This document shows, piece by piece, positions 39,237-49,636 of a stretch of DNA of 64,000 nucleotides; positions within the stretch are counted from its first letter, which is position 1, and the number at the start of each line of letters is the position of its first letter. The position numbers were made by a program, and so were the translations under genes. The notes under the pieces are model-generated. The model saw only the letters and a program-made list of their open reading frames with translations. It ran no database searches and was not told the DNA's origin. The stretch is from Sisyra terminalis (Eukaryota; Arthropoda; Insecta; Neuroptera; Sisyridae), in assembly GCA_958496175.1 (NCBI GenBank), contig OY292280.1, forward strand, positions 17,360,001 through 17,424,000. Direction: 5' to 3'.

Positions 39237-39318
39237 ATCCAAATTTCCAAGAAACTAAGGACCAAGACATTGTTTTTGCGCTGAAGAAAGTATCATCATT
39301 TTGGGAGATAAATGATTG
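39237..39318 (+). pseudogene. Exon-like piece 1 of a decayed spliced gene (copy 1)
   Basis: An 82-base piece preceded by TATATTTTTACAG and followed by GTAAGT, both good spliceosomal signals. One frame is open throughout and carries DPNFQETKDQDIVFALKK then SSFWEIND. Joined to the next piece through the visible splice sites, the frame reaches a TGA exactly at the junction, so a continuous protein is not possible here. Copy 2 keeps both splice sites and the frame (61,285-61,366) with two amino-acid changes (F to Y, K to N). It may be a captured host exon or part of a non-coding transcript. Confidence 0.4.
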
Positions 39319-39394
39319 GTAAGTCGCTGTACTTTTGAGACCTCCAAATATTTTATTATTGATTTTTGATTATTTATTGATCTTTTCGTTCCAG
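39319..39394 (+). other. Candidate 76-bp spliceosomal intron (copy 1)
   Basis: It starts GTAAGTCG and ends TTTTCGTTCCAG with a T-rich tract before the acceptor. A TTGATTATTTATTGA region could supply a branch point. The size suits short introns of many invertebrates. It is conserved in copy 2 at 61,367-61,442. Confidence 0.45.
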
Positions 39395-39475
39395 AAGAAG
39401 CTGACCGATGACAACGGGGAATTCTTCATTGGAGTTGAGATGTTCATCATTTCCAAATGGACGTTTGAGGAATAA
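39395..39475 (+). pseudogene. Exon-like piece 2 with stop and AATAAA (copy 1)
   Basis: Directly after the acceptor, one frame reads KKLTDDNGEFFIGVEMFIIS then KWTFEE and stops at TAA 39,473-39,475, which itself lies in an AATAAA (39,471-39,476). This frame does not match the phase of the preceding exon-like piece, as expected for a decayed gene. The AT-rich tract after it resembles a 3'UTR. The protein is not one I recognise. Confidence 0.35.
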
Positions 39476-39608
39476 ATGTGGATCGTTGGAGGATCATCAA
39501 GCAAATTCCTGTGGGATATCATTTCCACAATTGATATCTACCAAGAAGATCACTAATGGATTTACTACAACAGTCTGTGCTGTAAATTGTGTTTTAATAA
39601 TTCAGTGA
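39408..39608 (+). CDS. Possible 66-aa ORF of unknown function (copy 1)
   Basis: It begins at a real ATG and encodes a 66-residue peptide with five cysteines (CSSFPN, KCGSLE, SCGIS, VCAVNC). It uses a different frame from the KKLTDDNG reading of exon-like piece 2, so at most one of the two was ever the coding frame. The copy-2 counterpart (61,456-61,656) is full length and differs at two residues, both from single-base changes; no silent change is seen, so purifying selection is not shown. There is no signal peptide or recognisable domain. Coding status is doubtful. Confidence 0.2.
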   Translation: MTTGNSSLELRCSSFPNGRLRNKCGSLEDHQANSCGISFPQLISTKKITNGFTTTVCAVNCVLIIQ

Positions 39609-39937
39609 ATGTGAAGTGATAAAGTGGTTTAAGTGATAAATAGTGAAAATATCTGAAAAATCAAGAAAATTGTATTAACTTTATATTTCTATATGATTAT
39701 AATAATTGATACTTTTACATAAATTATATAAACTATTGTAATAATGGAGAAAATAATATTGTAATTTATTATAAACTGAATTGATATTAAATATTAATAA
39801 ATTTATTTTAATTGAATATATTTTTTCAATTCGTTTTTCCGCACCCATCCTCCTGAATTTTATATTTCAGAGTTAAGATTCAAAGAAAAGTTAAGATAAT
39901 GCAACGATTAGGTAAGTAAGGTAAGTTCAATATTTTT
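39609..39937. other. AT-rich 3'UTR-like tract of block copy 1
   Basis: Very AT-rich, with no open frame. It contains an AATAAA at 39,796-39,801 and short TAATAAATTTATT-type palindromic runs. It follows the exon-like pieces and would fit a transcript's 3' end. Conserved in copy 2. Confidence 0.4.
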
Positions 39938-40010
39938 CGATAGATTATCGAATAATACGATAAAGACATTATCGAAAAATATCTTAACTTTTTGATTTCC
40001 TTATCGATTT
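39938..40010. promoter_or_regulatory. CGATA/TATCG cluster 1 (copy 1)
   Basis: Five CGATA or TATCG pentamers in about 70 bp, in both orientations: TTCGATAGATTATCGAATAA, ACGATAAAG, TTATCGAAAA and TTATCGATTT. In Drosophila, CGATA is the BEAF-32 core and TATCGATA the DREF site; using those names here is inference from motif alone. Partly kept in copy 2 (61,984-62,055). Confidence 0.4.
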
Positions 40011-40136
40011 TTTTTATATATACATTATAATTTTCTGAAGAAATTCTTTTGAAATACAAATGTTGTTTTTTTCGAAAAAAAGGATCAAGGAACTTAAAAT
40101 GTTGCAATGTTTTTAGTAAAATTTTCCAACTTTAAC

Positions 40137-40380
40137 ATGGAGCAGCTATGGTTAAAAGGTTTTTGGAAAATTCCAACTCCTTCGATCAAATTTTTTTTTC
40201 AATTTTCCACAAATCTCATAAGAATTGTTTATGTATGAGTTTTAAGGTCATTTACATATATCATCTGATAGCCGAGTCGTCTTGGTCGCCGTTGCTGTTG
40301 TTCGGAGTCGAGGTCCCTGGTTCGCATCCCGATTGGTCCCGGATTTTTATAATTTCTAATAATTGATTTCTATTCCTTAC
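40137..40380 (+). mobile_element. tRNA-like (SINE-like) module B, block copy 1
   Basis: It opens with CATGGAGCAGCTATGGTTAA, the same leader as module A, followed by TTTTTGGAAAATTCCAA and a T-rich stretch. The A box is TAGCCGAGTCG (40,269-40,279). The B box GGTTCGCATCC (40,319-40,329) fits the GGTTCGANNCC consensus well. The box starts are 50 bp apart, allowing a slightly long variable region. The T-stem is poor, so it is a tRNA-like Pol III promoter rather than a tRNA. A 72-codon ATG frame crosses it (40,148-40,366) but is stopped by a TGA in copy 2, so it is not coding. Confidence 0.5.
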
Positions 40381-40529
40381 AGCTTATAATATATCTAATT
40401 AACATTAATTCCTCATTCCAGACATTGTATCATCGAAATATTCGATCGAACAGTTCCAACCTTTCGGGGTTCGAAATGATCGATCGATGATGCTATATAT
40501 TTTTCATTTTATTTTTGCTCAATGGTTTG

Positions 40530-40587
40530 TGACGTCACTCTTTTCATATATATGACGTCACACATACGTCGCCACCCAATGACGTCA
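40530..40587. promoter_or_regulatory. Three TGACGTCA palindromes (copy 1)
   Basis: TGACGTCA (the cAMP-response/ATF site of animals) occurs at 40,530-40,537, 40,553-40,560 and 40,580-40,587, with a TACGTC between and GTTACGTCACGG a little further on. Three perfect 8-mers in 58 bp is far above chance in DNA this AT-rich. In copy 2 the middle one is TGACTTCA. Confidence 0.5.
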
Positions 40588-40589
40588 TT

Positions 40590-40621
40590 CCCGAAAAATT
40601 ACCGAATTTTCGATTTTCGGG
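40590..40621. other. 8-bp inverted repeat, stem conserved (copy 1)
   Basis: CCCGAAAA (40,590-40,597) pairs with TTTTCGGG (40,614-40,621) around 16 bases. In copy 2 both arms are unchanged while the loop sequence has been rewritten. Confidence 0.45.
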
Positions 40622-40633
40622 AAGTAGGACTCT

Positions 40634-40800
40634 GGGAATGGCTTAGTTACGTCACGGGAGGCCTAAAAAACATATCCTGAAGACAATTTTTTCGGTTTTT
40701 TTTTTGGTGGGGGGGACCTCGAATTTTCGAATTTAGTGAAATGGGATTTCGGGAATGGCTTAGTTACGCTCCGAGAAGCCTAAAAATCATTTTTAATTAT
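40634..40800 (+). repeat. Short tandem duplication, 117-bp offset (copy 1)
   Basis: GGGAATGGCTTAGTTACG at 40,634 recurs at 40,751, each followed by ten bases and CCTAAAAA. In the first member the ten bases contain the TCACGGGAGG half of a CRE-like site; in the second they are CTCCGAGAAG. The pair is separated by a T-rich and poly-G stretch. Also present in copy 2 (62,692 and 62,808). Confidence 0.7.
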
Positions 40801-40932
40801 ACAATTTTTCAATTTTTTGGCGAAAATTTTCCGGCCGAAATTCTGAAGAATCCCAAAAATAGGCCTAAACTGGCGTTTTTTTTCACTTTTTCCAACTTTA
40901 AAGCCATTTGTAGCGATAACTATCGATCGTAG
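40741..40932 (+). CDS. Possible 63-aa ORF of unknown function (copy 1)
   Basis: It starts at ATG and reads MGFREWLSYAPRSLK, then a hydrophobic aromatic stretch (FNYTIFQFFGENF), KNPKNRPKLAFFFTFSNF and CSDNYRS before TAG. The counterpart in copy 2 (62,798-62,989) is open over the same length with about eleven amino-acid changes. The same reading of the inverted third copy at the window end is also open as far as it goes. Small indels in the T-runs cancel out between copies. There is no known domain, and its end overlaps the CGATA cluster. Survival of the frame is suggestive, not proof of coding. Confidence 0.18.
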   Translation: MGFREWLSYAPRSLKIIFNYTIFQFFGENFPAEILKNPKNRPKLAFFFTFSNFKAICSDNYRS

Positions 40933-40978
40933 GGTAACGATAGTAGGCTCATTCGATAGCGCTTGAATTACTCTATCG
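40912..40978. promoter_or_regulatory. CGATA/TATCG cluster 2 (copy 1)
   Basis: Dense CGATA/TATCG motifs: AGCGATAACTATCGATCG, AACGATAG, TTCGATAGC and CTATCGATGG, with another pair (TTCGATATCG, TTCGATATTT) near 41,170-41,200. Present in copy 2 and in the inverted third copy. Confidence 0.4.
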
Positions 40979-41285
40979 ATGGTATAAATTTGGTCCCGGA
41001 AAAGCTTAAAGGGAAAAACTTTTTTTTTTCACTTCAGAGAAATTTTATTTCGTCGACCAAATGTACGTCGACTTTTTTCAAAAAAATGTTTGTCGAATTT
41101 CTCTATGAAATACACACCATAGCTATATTACGTTACGATCGAAACAAAAATCCAATAAAACCTAAAGTTTTCGATATCGTTAATGGTTTTTTCGATATTT
41201 AAAATTCACCTATTGTGCTAGCTAATGCTATTTAAATACAAATTTGTTTTCTTGAAAAAAAGGATCAAGGACCTAAAAGTTTTCC
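40979..41285. other. Right end of block copy 1, no gene supported
   Basis: A 79-codon frame (40,963-41,202) is open in all three block copies, but it starts at TTG with a TAG three codons upstream and has no ATG before its middle. I therefore do not call it a gene. Two GTCGAC palindromes lie near 41,053-41,071. The end AAAAGTTTTCCAA matches the inverted third copy exactly before the satellite takes over at about 41,284. Confidence 0.5.
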
Positions 41286-41321
41286 AACAAATGCTTTTTA
41301 TTTTTTGCATAGAGATTAAGA

Positions 41322-43015
41322 ATGGATTAGTTTATAATATTCTACTTTAATTTAGTGAAGGAAAACATCCCTTATGTCCTTTTTATGCATTAGAAAATTG
41401 TCCTTTTTGAAAGTTTGAAACGATATTGCGGGTGTCTTTTGGCACACAGGACAAAATTGATTTCCTATAATATTTCACTTGATAGCCTTAATTCAGAATC
41501 CGTTGAGAAAACTAGACCTCATAATGAAAAGTCACCTTCTTTAAATGACCCAATATCAGTCGAATTTTTTCGCATAGACTTTCAACAATTTAATTTCCAG
41601 TTTCAATTTTCCAAAGATATACGTAACAAATGCTTTTTATTTTTTGCATAGTGGTTAAGAATGGTTTAGTTTATAATATTCAACTTTAATTTAGTGAAGG
41701 AAAACATCCCTTATGTCCTTTTTATGCATTAGAAAATTGTCGTTTTTGAAAGTTTGAAACGATATTGCGGGTGTCTTTTGGCACACAGGACAAATATTTT
41801 TTCACATTATATTTCACTTGATAGCCTTAAATCAAAATCCGTTGAGAAAACTAGACCTCATAATGAAAAGTCACCTTCTTTAAATGACCCAATATCAGTC
41901 GAATTTTTTCGCATAGACTTTCATCAATTTAATTTCCAGTTTCAATTTTCCAAAGATATACGTAACAAATGCTTTTTATTTTTTGCATAGTGGTTAAGAA
42001 TGGTTTAGTTTATAATATTCAACATTAATTTAGTGAAGGAAAACATCCCTTATGTCGTTTTTATGCATTAGAAAATTGTCCTTTTTGAAAGTTTGAAACG
42101 ATATTGCGGGTGTCTTTTGGCACACAGGACAAATATTTTTTCACATTATTTTTCACTTGATAGCCTTAATTCAAAATCCGTTGAGAAAACTAGACCTCAT
42201 AATGAAAAGTCACCTTCTTTAAATGACCCAATATCAGTCGAATTTTTTCGCATAGACTATCATCAATTTAATTTCCAGTTTCAATTTTCCAAAGATATAC
42301 GTAACAAATGCTTTTTATTTTTTGCATAGTGGTTAAGAATGGTTTAGTTTATAATATTCTACTTTAATTTAGTGAGGAAAACATCCCTTATGTCCTTTTT
42401 ATGCATTAGAAAATTGTCCTTTTTGAAAGTTTGAAACGATATTGCGGGTGTCTTTTGGCACACAGGACAAAATTGATTTCCTATAATATTTCACTTGATA
42501 GCCTTAATTCAGAATCCGTTGAGAAAACTAGACCTCATAATGAAAAGTCACCTTCTTTAAATGACCCAATATCAGTCGAATTTTTTCGCATAGACTTTCA
42601 ACAATTTAATTTCCAGTTTCAATTTTCCAAAGATATACGTAACAAATGCTTTTTATTTTTTGCATAGTGGTTAAGAATGGTTTAGTTTATAATATTCAAC
42701 TTTAATTTAGTGAAGGAAAACATCCCTTATGTCCTTTTTATGCATTAGAAAATTGTCCTTTTTGAAAGTTTGAAACGATATTGCGGGTGTCTTTTGGCAC
42801 ACAGGACAAATATTTTTTCACATTATATTTCACTTGATAGCCTTAAATCAAAATCCGTTGAGAAAACTAGACCTCATAATGAAAAGTCACCTTCTTTAAA
42901 TGACCCAATATCAGTCGAATTTTTTCGCATAGACTTTCATCAATTTAATTTCCAGTTTCAATTTTCCAAAGATATACGTAACAAATGCTTTTTATTTTTT
43001 GCATAGTGGTTAAGA
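41322..43015 (+). repeat. Array 2 three-unit repeat
   Basis: Units alternate between a type with CCTATAATATTTC and one with ACAAATATTTTTTCAC plus TTAAATCAAAATCC. The 3-unit set at 41,322 starts again at 42,339 (about 1,016 bp) and breaks off after two units. Related units recur at 47,752-48,768. Confidence 0.75.
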
Positions 43016-45381
43016 ATGGTTAAGTTTATAATATTCAACTTTAATTTAGTGAAGGAAAACATCCCTTATGTCCTTTTAATGCATTAGAAAATTGTCCTTT
43101 TTGAAAGTTTGAAACGATATTGCGGGTGTCTTTTGGCACACAGGACAAAATTGATTTCCTGTTATATTTCACTTGATAGCCTTAATTCAGATTCCGTTGA
43201 GAAAACTAGACCTCATAATGAAAAGTCACCTTCTTTAAATGACCCAATATCAGTCGAATTTTTTCGCATAGACTTTCAACAAATTAATTTCCAGTTTCAA
43301 TTTTCCAAAGATATACGTAACAATTGCTTTTTATTTTTGCATAGTGGTTAAGAATGGTTTAGTTTATAATATTCAACTTTAATTTAGTGAGGAAAACATC
43401 CCTTATGTCCTTTTTATGCATTAGAAAATTGTCCTTTTTGAAAGTTTGAAACGATATTGCGGGTGTCTTTTGGCACACAGGACAAAATTGTTTTCCTATT
43501 ATATTTCACTTGATAGCCTTAATTCAGAATCCGTTGAGAAAACTAGACCTCATAATGAAAAGTCACCTTCATTAAATGACCCAATATCAGTCGAATTTTT
43601 TCGCTTAGACTTTCAACAATTTAATTTCCAGTTTCAATTTTCCAAAGATATACGTAACAAATGCTTTTTATTTTTTGCATAGTGGTTCAGAATGGTTTAG
43701 TTTATAATATTCAACTTTAATTTAGTGAGGAAAACATCCCTTATGTCCTTTTTATGCATTAGAAAATTGTCCTTTTTGAAAGTTTGAAACGATATTGCGG
43801 GTGTCTTTTGGCACACAGGACAAAATTGATTTCCTATTATATTTCACTTGATAGCCTTAATTCAGAATCCGTTGGGAAAACTAGACCTCATAATGAAAAG
43901 TCACCTTCTTTAAATGACCCAATATCAGTCGAATTTTTTCGCATAGACTTTCAACAATTTAATTTCCAGTTTCAATTTTCCAAAGATATACGTAACAAAT
44001 GCTTTTTATTTTTTGCATAGTGGTTAAGAATGGTTTAGTTTATAATATTCAACTTTAATTTAGTGAAGGAAAACATCCCTTATGTCCTTTTAATGCATTA
44101 GAAAATTGTCCTTTTTGAAAGTTTGAAACGATATTGCGGGTGTCTTTTGGCACACAGGACAAAATTGATTTCCTATTATATTTCACTTGATAGCCTTAAT
44201 TCAGATTCCGTTGAGAAAACTAGACCTCATAATGAAAAGTCACCTTCTTTAAATGACCCAATATCAGTCGAATTTTTTCGCATAGACTTTCAACAATTTA
44301 ATTTCCAGTTTCAATTTTCCAAAGATATACGTAACAAATGCTTTTTATTTTTTGCATAGTGGTTAAGAATGGTTAAGTTTATAATATTCAACTTTAATTT
44401 AGTGAAGGAAAACATCCCTTATGTCCTTTTAATGCATTAGAAAATTGTCCTTTTTGAAAGTTTGAAACGATATTGCGGGTGTCTTTTGGCACACAGGACA
44501 AAATTGATTTCCTGTTATATTTCACTTGATAGCCTTAATTCAGATTCCGTTGAGAAAACTAGACCTCATAATGAAAAGTCACCTTCTTTAAATGACCCAA
44601 TATCAGTCGAATTTTTTCGCATAGACTTTCAACAATTTAATTTCCAGTTTCAATTTTCCAAAGATATACGTAACAATTGCTTTTTATTTTTGCATAGTGG
44701 TTAAGAATGGTTTAGTTTATAATATTCAACTTTAATTTAGTGAGGAAAACATCCCTTATGTCCTTTTTATGCATTAGAAAATTGTCCTTTTTGAAAGTTT
44801 GAAACGATATTGCGGGTGTCTTTTGGCACACAGGACAAAATTATTTCCTATTATATTTCACTTGATAGCCTTAATTCAGAATCCGTTGAGAAAACTAGAC
44901 CTCATAATGAAAAGTCACCTTCATTAAATGACCCAATATCAGTCGAATTTTTTCGCTTAGACTTTCAACAATTTAATTTCCAGTTTCAATTTTCCAAAGA
45001 TATACGTAACAAATGCTTTTTATTTTTTGCATAGCGGTTCAGAATGGTTTAGTTTATAATATTCAACTTTAATTTAGTGAGGAAAACATCCCTTATGTCC
45101 TTTTTATGCATTAGAAAATTGTCCTTTTTGAAAGTTTGAAACGATATTGCGGGTGTCTTTTGGCACACAGGACAAAATTGATTTCCTATTATATTTCACT
45201 TGATAGCCTTAATTCAGAATCCGTTGAGAAAACTAGACCTCATAATGAAAAGTCACCTTCTTTAAATGACCCAATATCAGTCGAATTTTTTCGCATAGAC
45301 TTTCAACAATTTAATTTCCAGTTTCAATTTTCCAAAGATATACGTAACAAATGCTTTTTATTTTTTGCATAGTGGTTAAGA
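43016..45381 (+). repeat. Array 2 four-unit repeat (1,353 bp)
   Basis: The set starting at 43,016 repeats from 44,369. Shared markers are CAGATTCCG with CCTGTTATATTTC, GGTTAAGTTTATAAT, ACAATTGCTTTTTATTTTTG, CTTCATTAAATG, and TGGTTCAG or CGGTTCAG after the unit tail. One copy has lost two bases in ACAAAATTATTTCC (about 44,837). Confidence 0.78.
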
Positions 45382-48300
45382 ATGGTTTAGTTTATAATAT
45401 TCTACATTAATTTTGTGAAGGAAAACATTCCTTATGTCCTTTTTATGCATTAGAAAATTGTCCTTGTTGAAAGTTTGAAACGATATTGCGGGTGTCTTTT
45501 GGCACACAGGACAAAAGTTTTTTCCTATTATATTTCACTTGATAGCCTTATTTCAAAATCCGTTGAGAAAACTAGACCTCATAATGAAAAGTCACCTTCT
45601 TTAAATGACCCAATATCAGACGAATTTTTTCGCATAGACTTTCAACAATTTAATTTCCAGTTTCAATTTTCCAAAGATATACGTAACAAATGCTTTTTAT
45701 TTTTTGCATAGTGGTTAAGAATGGTTTAGTTTATAATATTCAACTTTAATTTAGTGAGGAAAACATCCCTTAAGTCCTTTTTATGCATTAGAAAATTGTC
45801 CTTTTTGAAAGTTTGAAACGATATTGCGGGTGTCTTTTGGCACACAGGACAAAATTGATTTCCTATTATATTTCACTTGATAGCCTTAATTCAGAATCCG
45901 TTGAGAAAACTAGACCTCATAATGAAAAGTCACCTTCTTTAAATGACCCAATATCAGACGAATTTTTTCGCATAGACTTTCAACAATTTAATTTCCAGTT
46001 TCAATTTTCCAAAGATATACGTAACAAATGCTTTTTATTTTTTGCATAGTGGTTAAGAATGGTTTAGTTTATATTAATCAACTTTAATTTAGTGAGGAAA
46101 ACATCCCTTTTGTCCTTTTTATTCATTAGAAAATTGTTCTTTTTGAAAGTTTGAAACGATATTGCGGGTGTCTTTTGGCACACAGGACAAAAGTTTTTTC
46201 CTATTATATTTCACTTGATTGCCTTATTTCAAAATCCGTTGAGAAAACTAGTCCTCATAATGAAAAGTCACCTTCTTTAAATGACCCAATATCAGACGAA
46301 ATTTTTCGCATAGACTTTCAACAATTTAATTTCCAGTTTCAATTTTCCAAAGATATACGAAACAAATGCTTTTTATTTTTTGCATAGTGGTTAAGAATGG
46401 TTTAGTTTATAATATTCAACTTTAATTTAGTGAAGGAAAACATCCCTTATGTCCTTTTAATGCATTAGAAAATTGTCCTTTTTGAAAGTTTGAAACGATA
46501 TTGCGGGTGTCTTTTGGCACACAGGACAAAATTGATTTCCTATTATATTTCACTTGATAGCCTTAATTCAGAATCCGTTGAGAAAACTAGACCTCTTAAT
46601 GAAAAGTCACCTTCTTTAAATGACCCATTATCAGTCGAATTTTTTCGCATAGACTTTCAACAATTTAATTTCCAGTTTCAATTTTCCAAAGATGTACGTA
46701 ACAAATGCTTTTTTTTTTTTGCATAGTGGTTAAGAATGGTTTAGTTTATAATATTCATCTTTAATTTTGAGAAGGAAAACATCCCTTATGTCCTTTTAAT
46801 GCATTAGAAAACTGTCCTTTTTGAAAGTTTGAAACGATATTGCGGGTGTCTTTTGGCACACAGGACAAAATTGATTTCCTATTATATTTCACTTGATAGC
46901 CATAATTCAGAATCCGTTGAGAAAACTAGACCTCATAATGAAAAGTCACCTTCTTTAAATGACCCAATATCAGTCGAATTTTTTCGCATAGACTTTCAAC
47001 AATTTAATTTCCAGTTTCAATTTTCCAAAGATGTACGTAACAAATGCTTTTTTTTTTTTGCATAGTGGTTAAGAATGGTTTAGTTTATAATATTCATCTT
47101 TAATTTAGAGAAGGAAAACATCCCTTATGTCCTTTTAATGCATTAGAAAACTGTCCTTTTTGAAAGTTTGAAACGATATTGCGGGTGTCTTTTGGCACAC
47201 AGGACAAAATTGATTTCCTATTATATTTCACTTGATAGCCTTAATTCAGAATCCGTTGAGAAAACTAGACCTCATAATGAAAAGTCACCTTCTTTAAATG
47301 ACCCAATATCAGTCGAATTTTTTCGCATAGACTTTCAACAATTTAATTTCCAGTTTCAATTTTCCAAAGATATACGTAACAAATGCTTTTTATTTTTTGC
47401 ATAGTGGTTAAGAATGGTTTAGTTTATAATATTCTACTTTAATTTAGTGGGGAAAACATACCTTATGTCCTTTTTATGCATTAGAAAATTGTCCTTTTTG
47501 AAAGTTTGAAACGATATTGCGGGTGTCTTTTGGCACACAGGACAAAATTGATTTCCTAATATATTTCACTTGATAGCCTTAATTCAGAATCCGTTGAGAA
47601 AACTAGACCTCATAATGAAAAGTCACCTTCTTTAAATGACCCAATATCAGTCGAATTTTTTCGCATAGACTTTCAACAATTTAATTTCCAGTTTCAATTT
47701 TCCAAAGATATACGTAACAAATGCTTTTTATTTTTTGCATAGTGGTTAAGAATGGTTTAGTTTATAATATTCAACATTAATTTAGTGAAGGAAAACATCC
47801 CATATGTCCTTTTTATGCATTAGAAAATTGTCCTTTTTGAAAGTTTGAAACGATATTGCGGGTGTCTTTTGGCACACAGGACAAATATTTTTTCACATTA
47901 TATTTCACTTGATAGCCTTAAATCAAAATCCGTTGAGAAAACTAGACCTCATAATGAAAAGTCACCTTCTTTAAATGACCCAATATCAGTCGAATTTTTT
48001 CGCATAGACTTTCAACAATTTAATTTCCAGTTTCAATTTTCCAAAGATATACGTAACAAATGCATTTTATTTTTTGCATAGTGGTTAAGAATGGTTTAGT
48101 TTATAATATTCAACTTTAATTTAGTGAAGGAAAACATCCCTTATGTCCTTTTTATGCATTAGAAAATTGTCCTTTTTGAAAGTTTGAAACGATATTGCGG
48201 GTGTCTTTTGGCACACAGGACAAAATTGATTTCCTATAATATTTCACTTGATAGCCTTAATTCAGAATCCGTTGAGAAAACTAGACCTCATAATGAAAAG

Positions 48301-49636
48301 TCACCTTCTTTTAATGACCCAATATCAGTCGAATTTTTTCGCATAGACTTTCAACAATTTAATTTCCAGTTTCAATTTTCCAAAGATATACGTAACAAAT
48401 GCTTTTTATTTTTTGCATAGTGGTTAAGAATGGTTTAGTTTATAATATTCAACTTTAATTGAGTGAAGGAAAACATCCCTTATGTCCTTTTTATGCATTA
48501 GAAAATTGTCCTTTTTGAAAGTTTGAAACGATATTGCGGGTGTCTTTTGGCACACAGGACAAAATTGATTTCCTATAATATTTCACTTGATAGCCTTAAT
48601 TCAGAATCCGTTGAGAAAACTAGACCTCATAATGAAAAGTCACCTTCTTTAAATGACCCAATATCAGTCGAATTTTTTCGCATAGACTTTCAACAATTTA
48701 ATTTCCAGTTTCAATTTTCCAAAGATATACGTAACAAATGCTTTTTATTTTTTGCATAGTGGTTAAGAATGGTTTAGTTTATAATATTCTACTTTAATTT
48801 AGTGAGGAAAACATACCTTATGTCCTTTTTATGCATTAGAAAATTGTCCTTTTTGAAAGTTTGAAACGATATTGCGGGTGTCTTTTGGCACACAGGACAA
48901 AATTGATTTCCTAATATATTTCACTTGATAGCCTTAATTCAGAATCCGTTGAGAAAACTAGACCTCAAAATGAAAAGTCACCTTCTTTAAATGACCCAAT
49001 ATCAGTCGAATTTTTTCGCATAGACTTTCAACAATTTAATTTCCAGTTTCAATTTTCCAAAGATATACGTAACAAATGCTTTTTATTTTATGCATAGTGG
49101 TTAAGAATGGTTTAGTTTATAATATTCAGCTTTAATTTAGTGAGGAAAACATCCCTTATGTCCTTTTTATGCATTAGAAAATTGTCCTTTTTGAAAGTTT
49201 GAAATGATATTGCGGGTGTCTTTTGGCACACAGGACAAAATTGTTTTCCTATTATATTTCACTTGATAGCCTTAATTCAGAATCCGTTGAGAAAACTAGA
49301 CCTCATAATGAAAAGTCACCTTCTTTAAATGACCCAATATCAGTCGAATTTTTTCGCATAGACTTTCATCAATTTAATTTCCAGTTTCAATTTTCCAAAG
49401 ATATACGTAACAAATGCTTTTTATTTTTTGCATAGTGGTTAAGAATGGTTTAGTTTATAATATTCTACTTTAATTTAGTGAAGGAAAACATCCCTTATGT
49501 CCTTTATATGCATTAGAAAATAGTCCTTTTTGAAAGTTTGAATCGTTATTGCGGGTGTCTTTTGGCACACAGGACAAAATTTTTTTCCTTTTATATTTCA
49601 CTTGATAGCCTTAATTCAGAATCCGTTGAGAAAACA
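45382..49636 (+). repeat. Array 2 mixed domain
   Basis: Thirteen units without a long stable period. Two units with ACAAAAGTTTTTTCC and CTTATTTCAAAATCC lie 676 bp apart (45,475 and 46,151 by the GAAACG landmark). Two with a ten-T run before GCATAG are adjacent (46.7 and 47.05 kb). Two with CATACCTTATG and CCTAATATATTTC lie four units apart (about 47,507 and 48,861). Confidence 0.7.

Larger units (their letters stand above)
36981..41285 (+). repeat. 4.3-kb non-satellite block, copy 1 (candidate composite transposable element)
   Basis: A non-tandem block interrupting the satellite, repeated in the same orientation at 59,029-63,343 (offset 22,048 on the left, 22,057 on the right). Differences from copy 2 are about 2% by eye, with some stretches (37,560-37,900) identical. 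The left edge shows decayed satellite similarity. On the right the satellite resumes abruptly at AACAAATGC (41,286), in unit phase about 303, so about 170-190 bp of a unit is missing across the block. It contains tRNA-like boxes, exon-like pieces and CGATA clusters. No transposase or reverse transcriptase is visible, and I found no terminal inverted repeats or target duplication, so 'transposable element' is only one possibility. Confidence 0.75.

Noticed and set aside
39880..40107. Reverse-strand 75-codon frame in block copy 1
   Set aside because: It starts at TTG, is rich in AT-driven residues, and the copy-2 counterpart has a stop within the GAAAATTAAAATG region.
40148..40366. 72-codon ATG frame across tRNA-like module B
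   Set aside because: A G-to-A change in copy 2 makes a TGA in it, and it reads straight through the A and B boxes.
36981..41285. Autonomous transposon (transposase, reverse transcriptase, Helitron or Polinton genes)
   Set aside because: No long open frame or recognisable catalytic motif on either strand, and no terminal repeats or target duplication could be identified.
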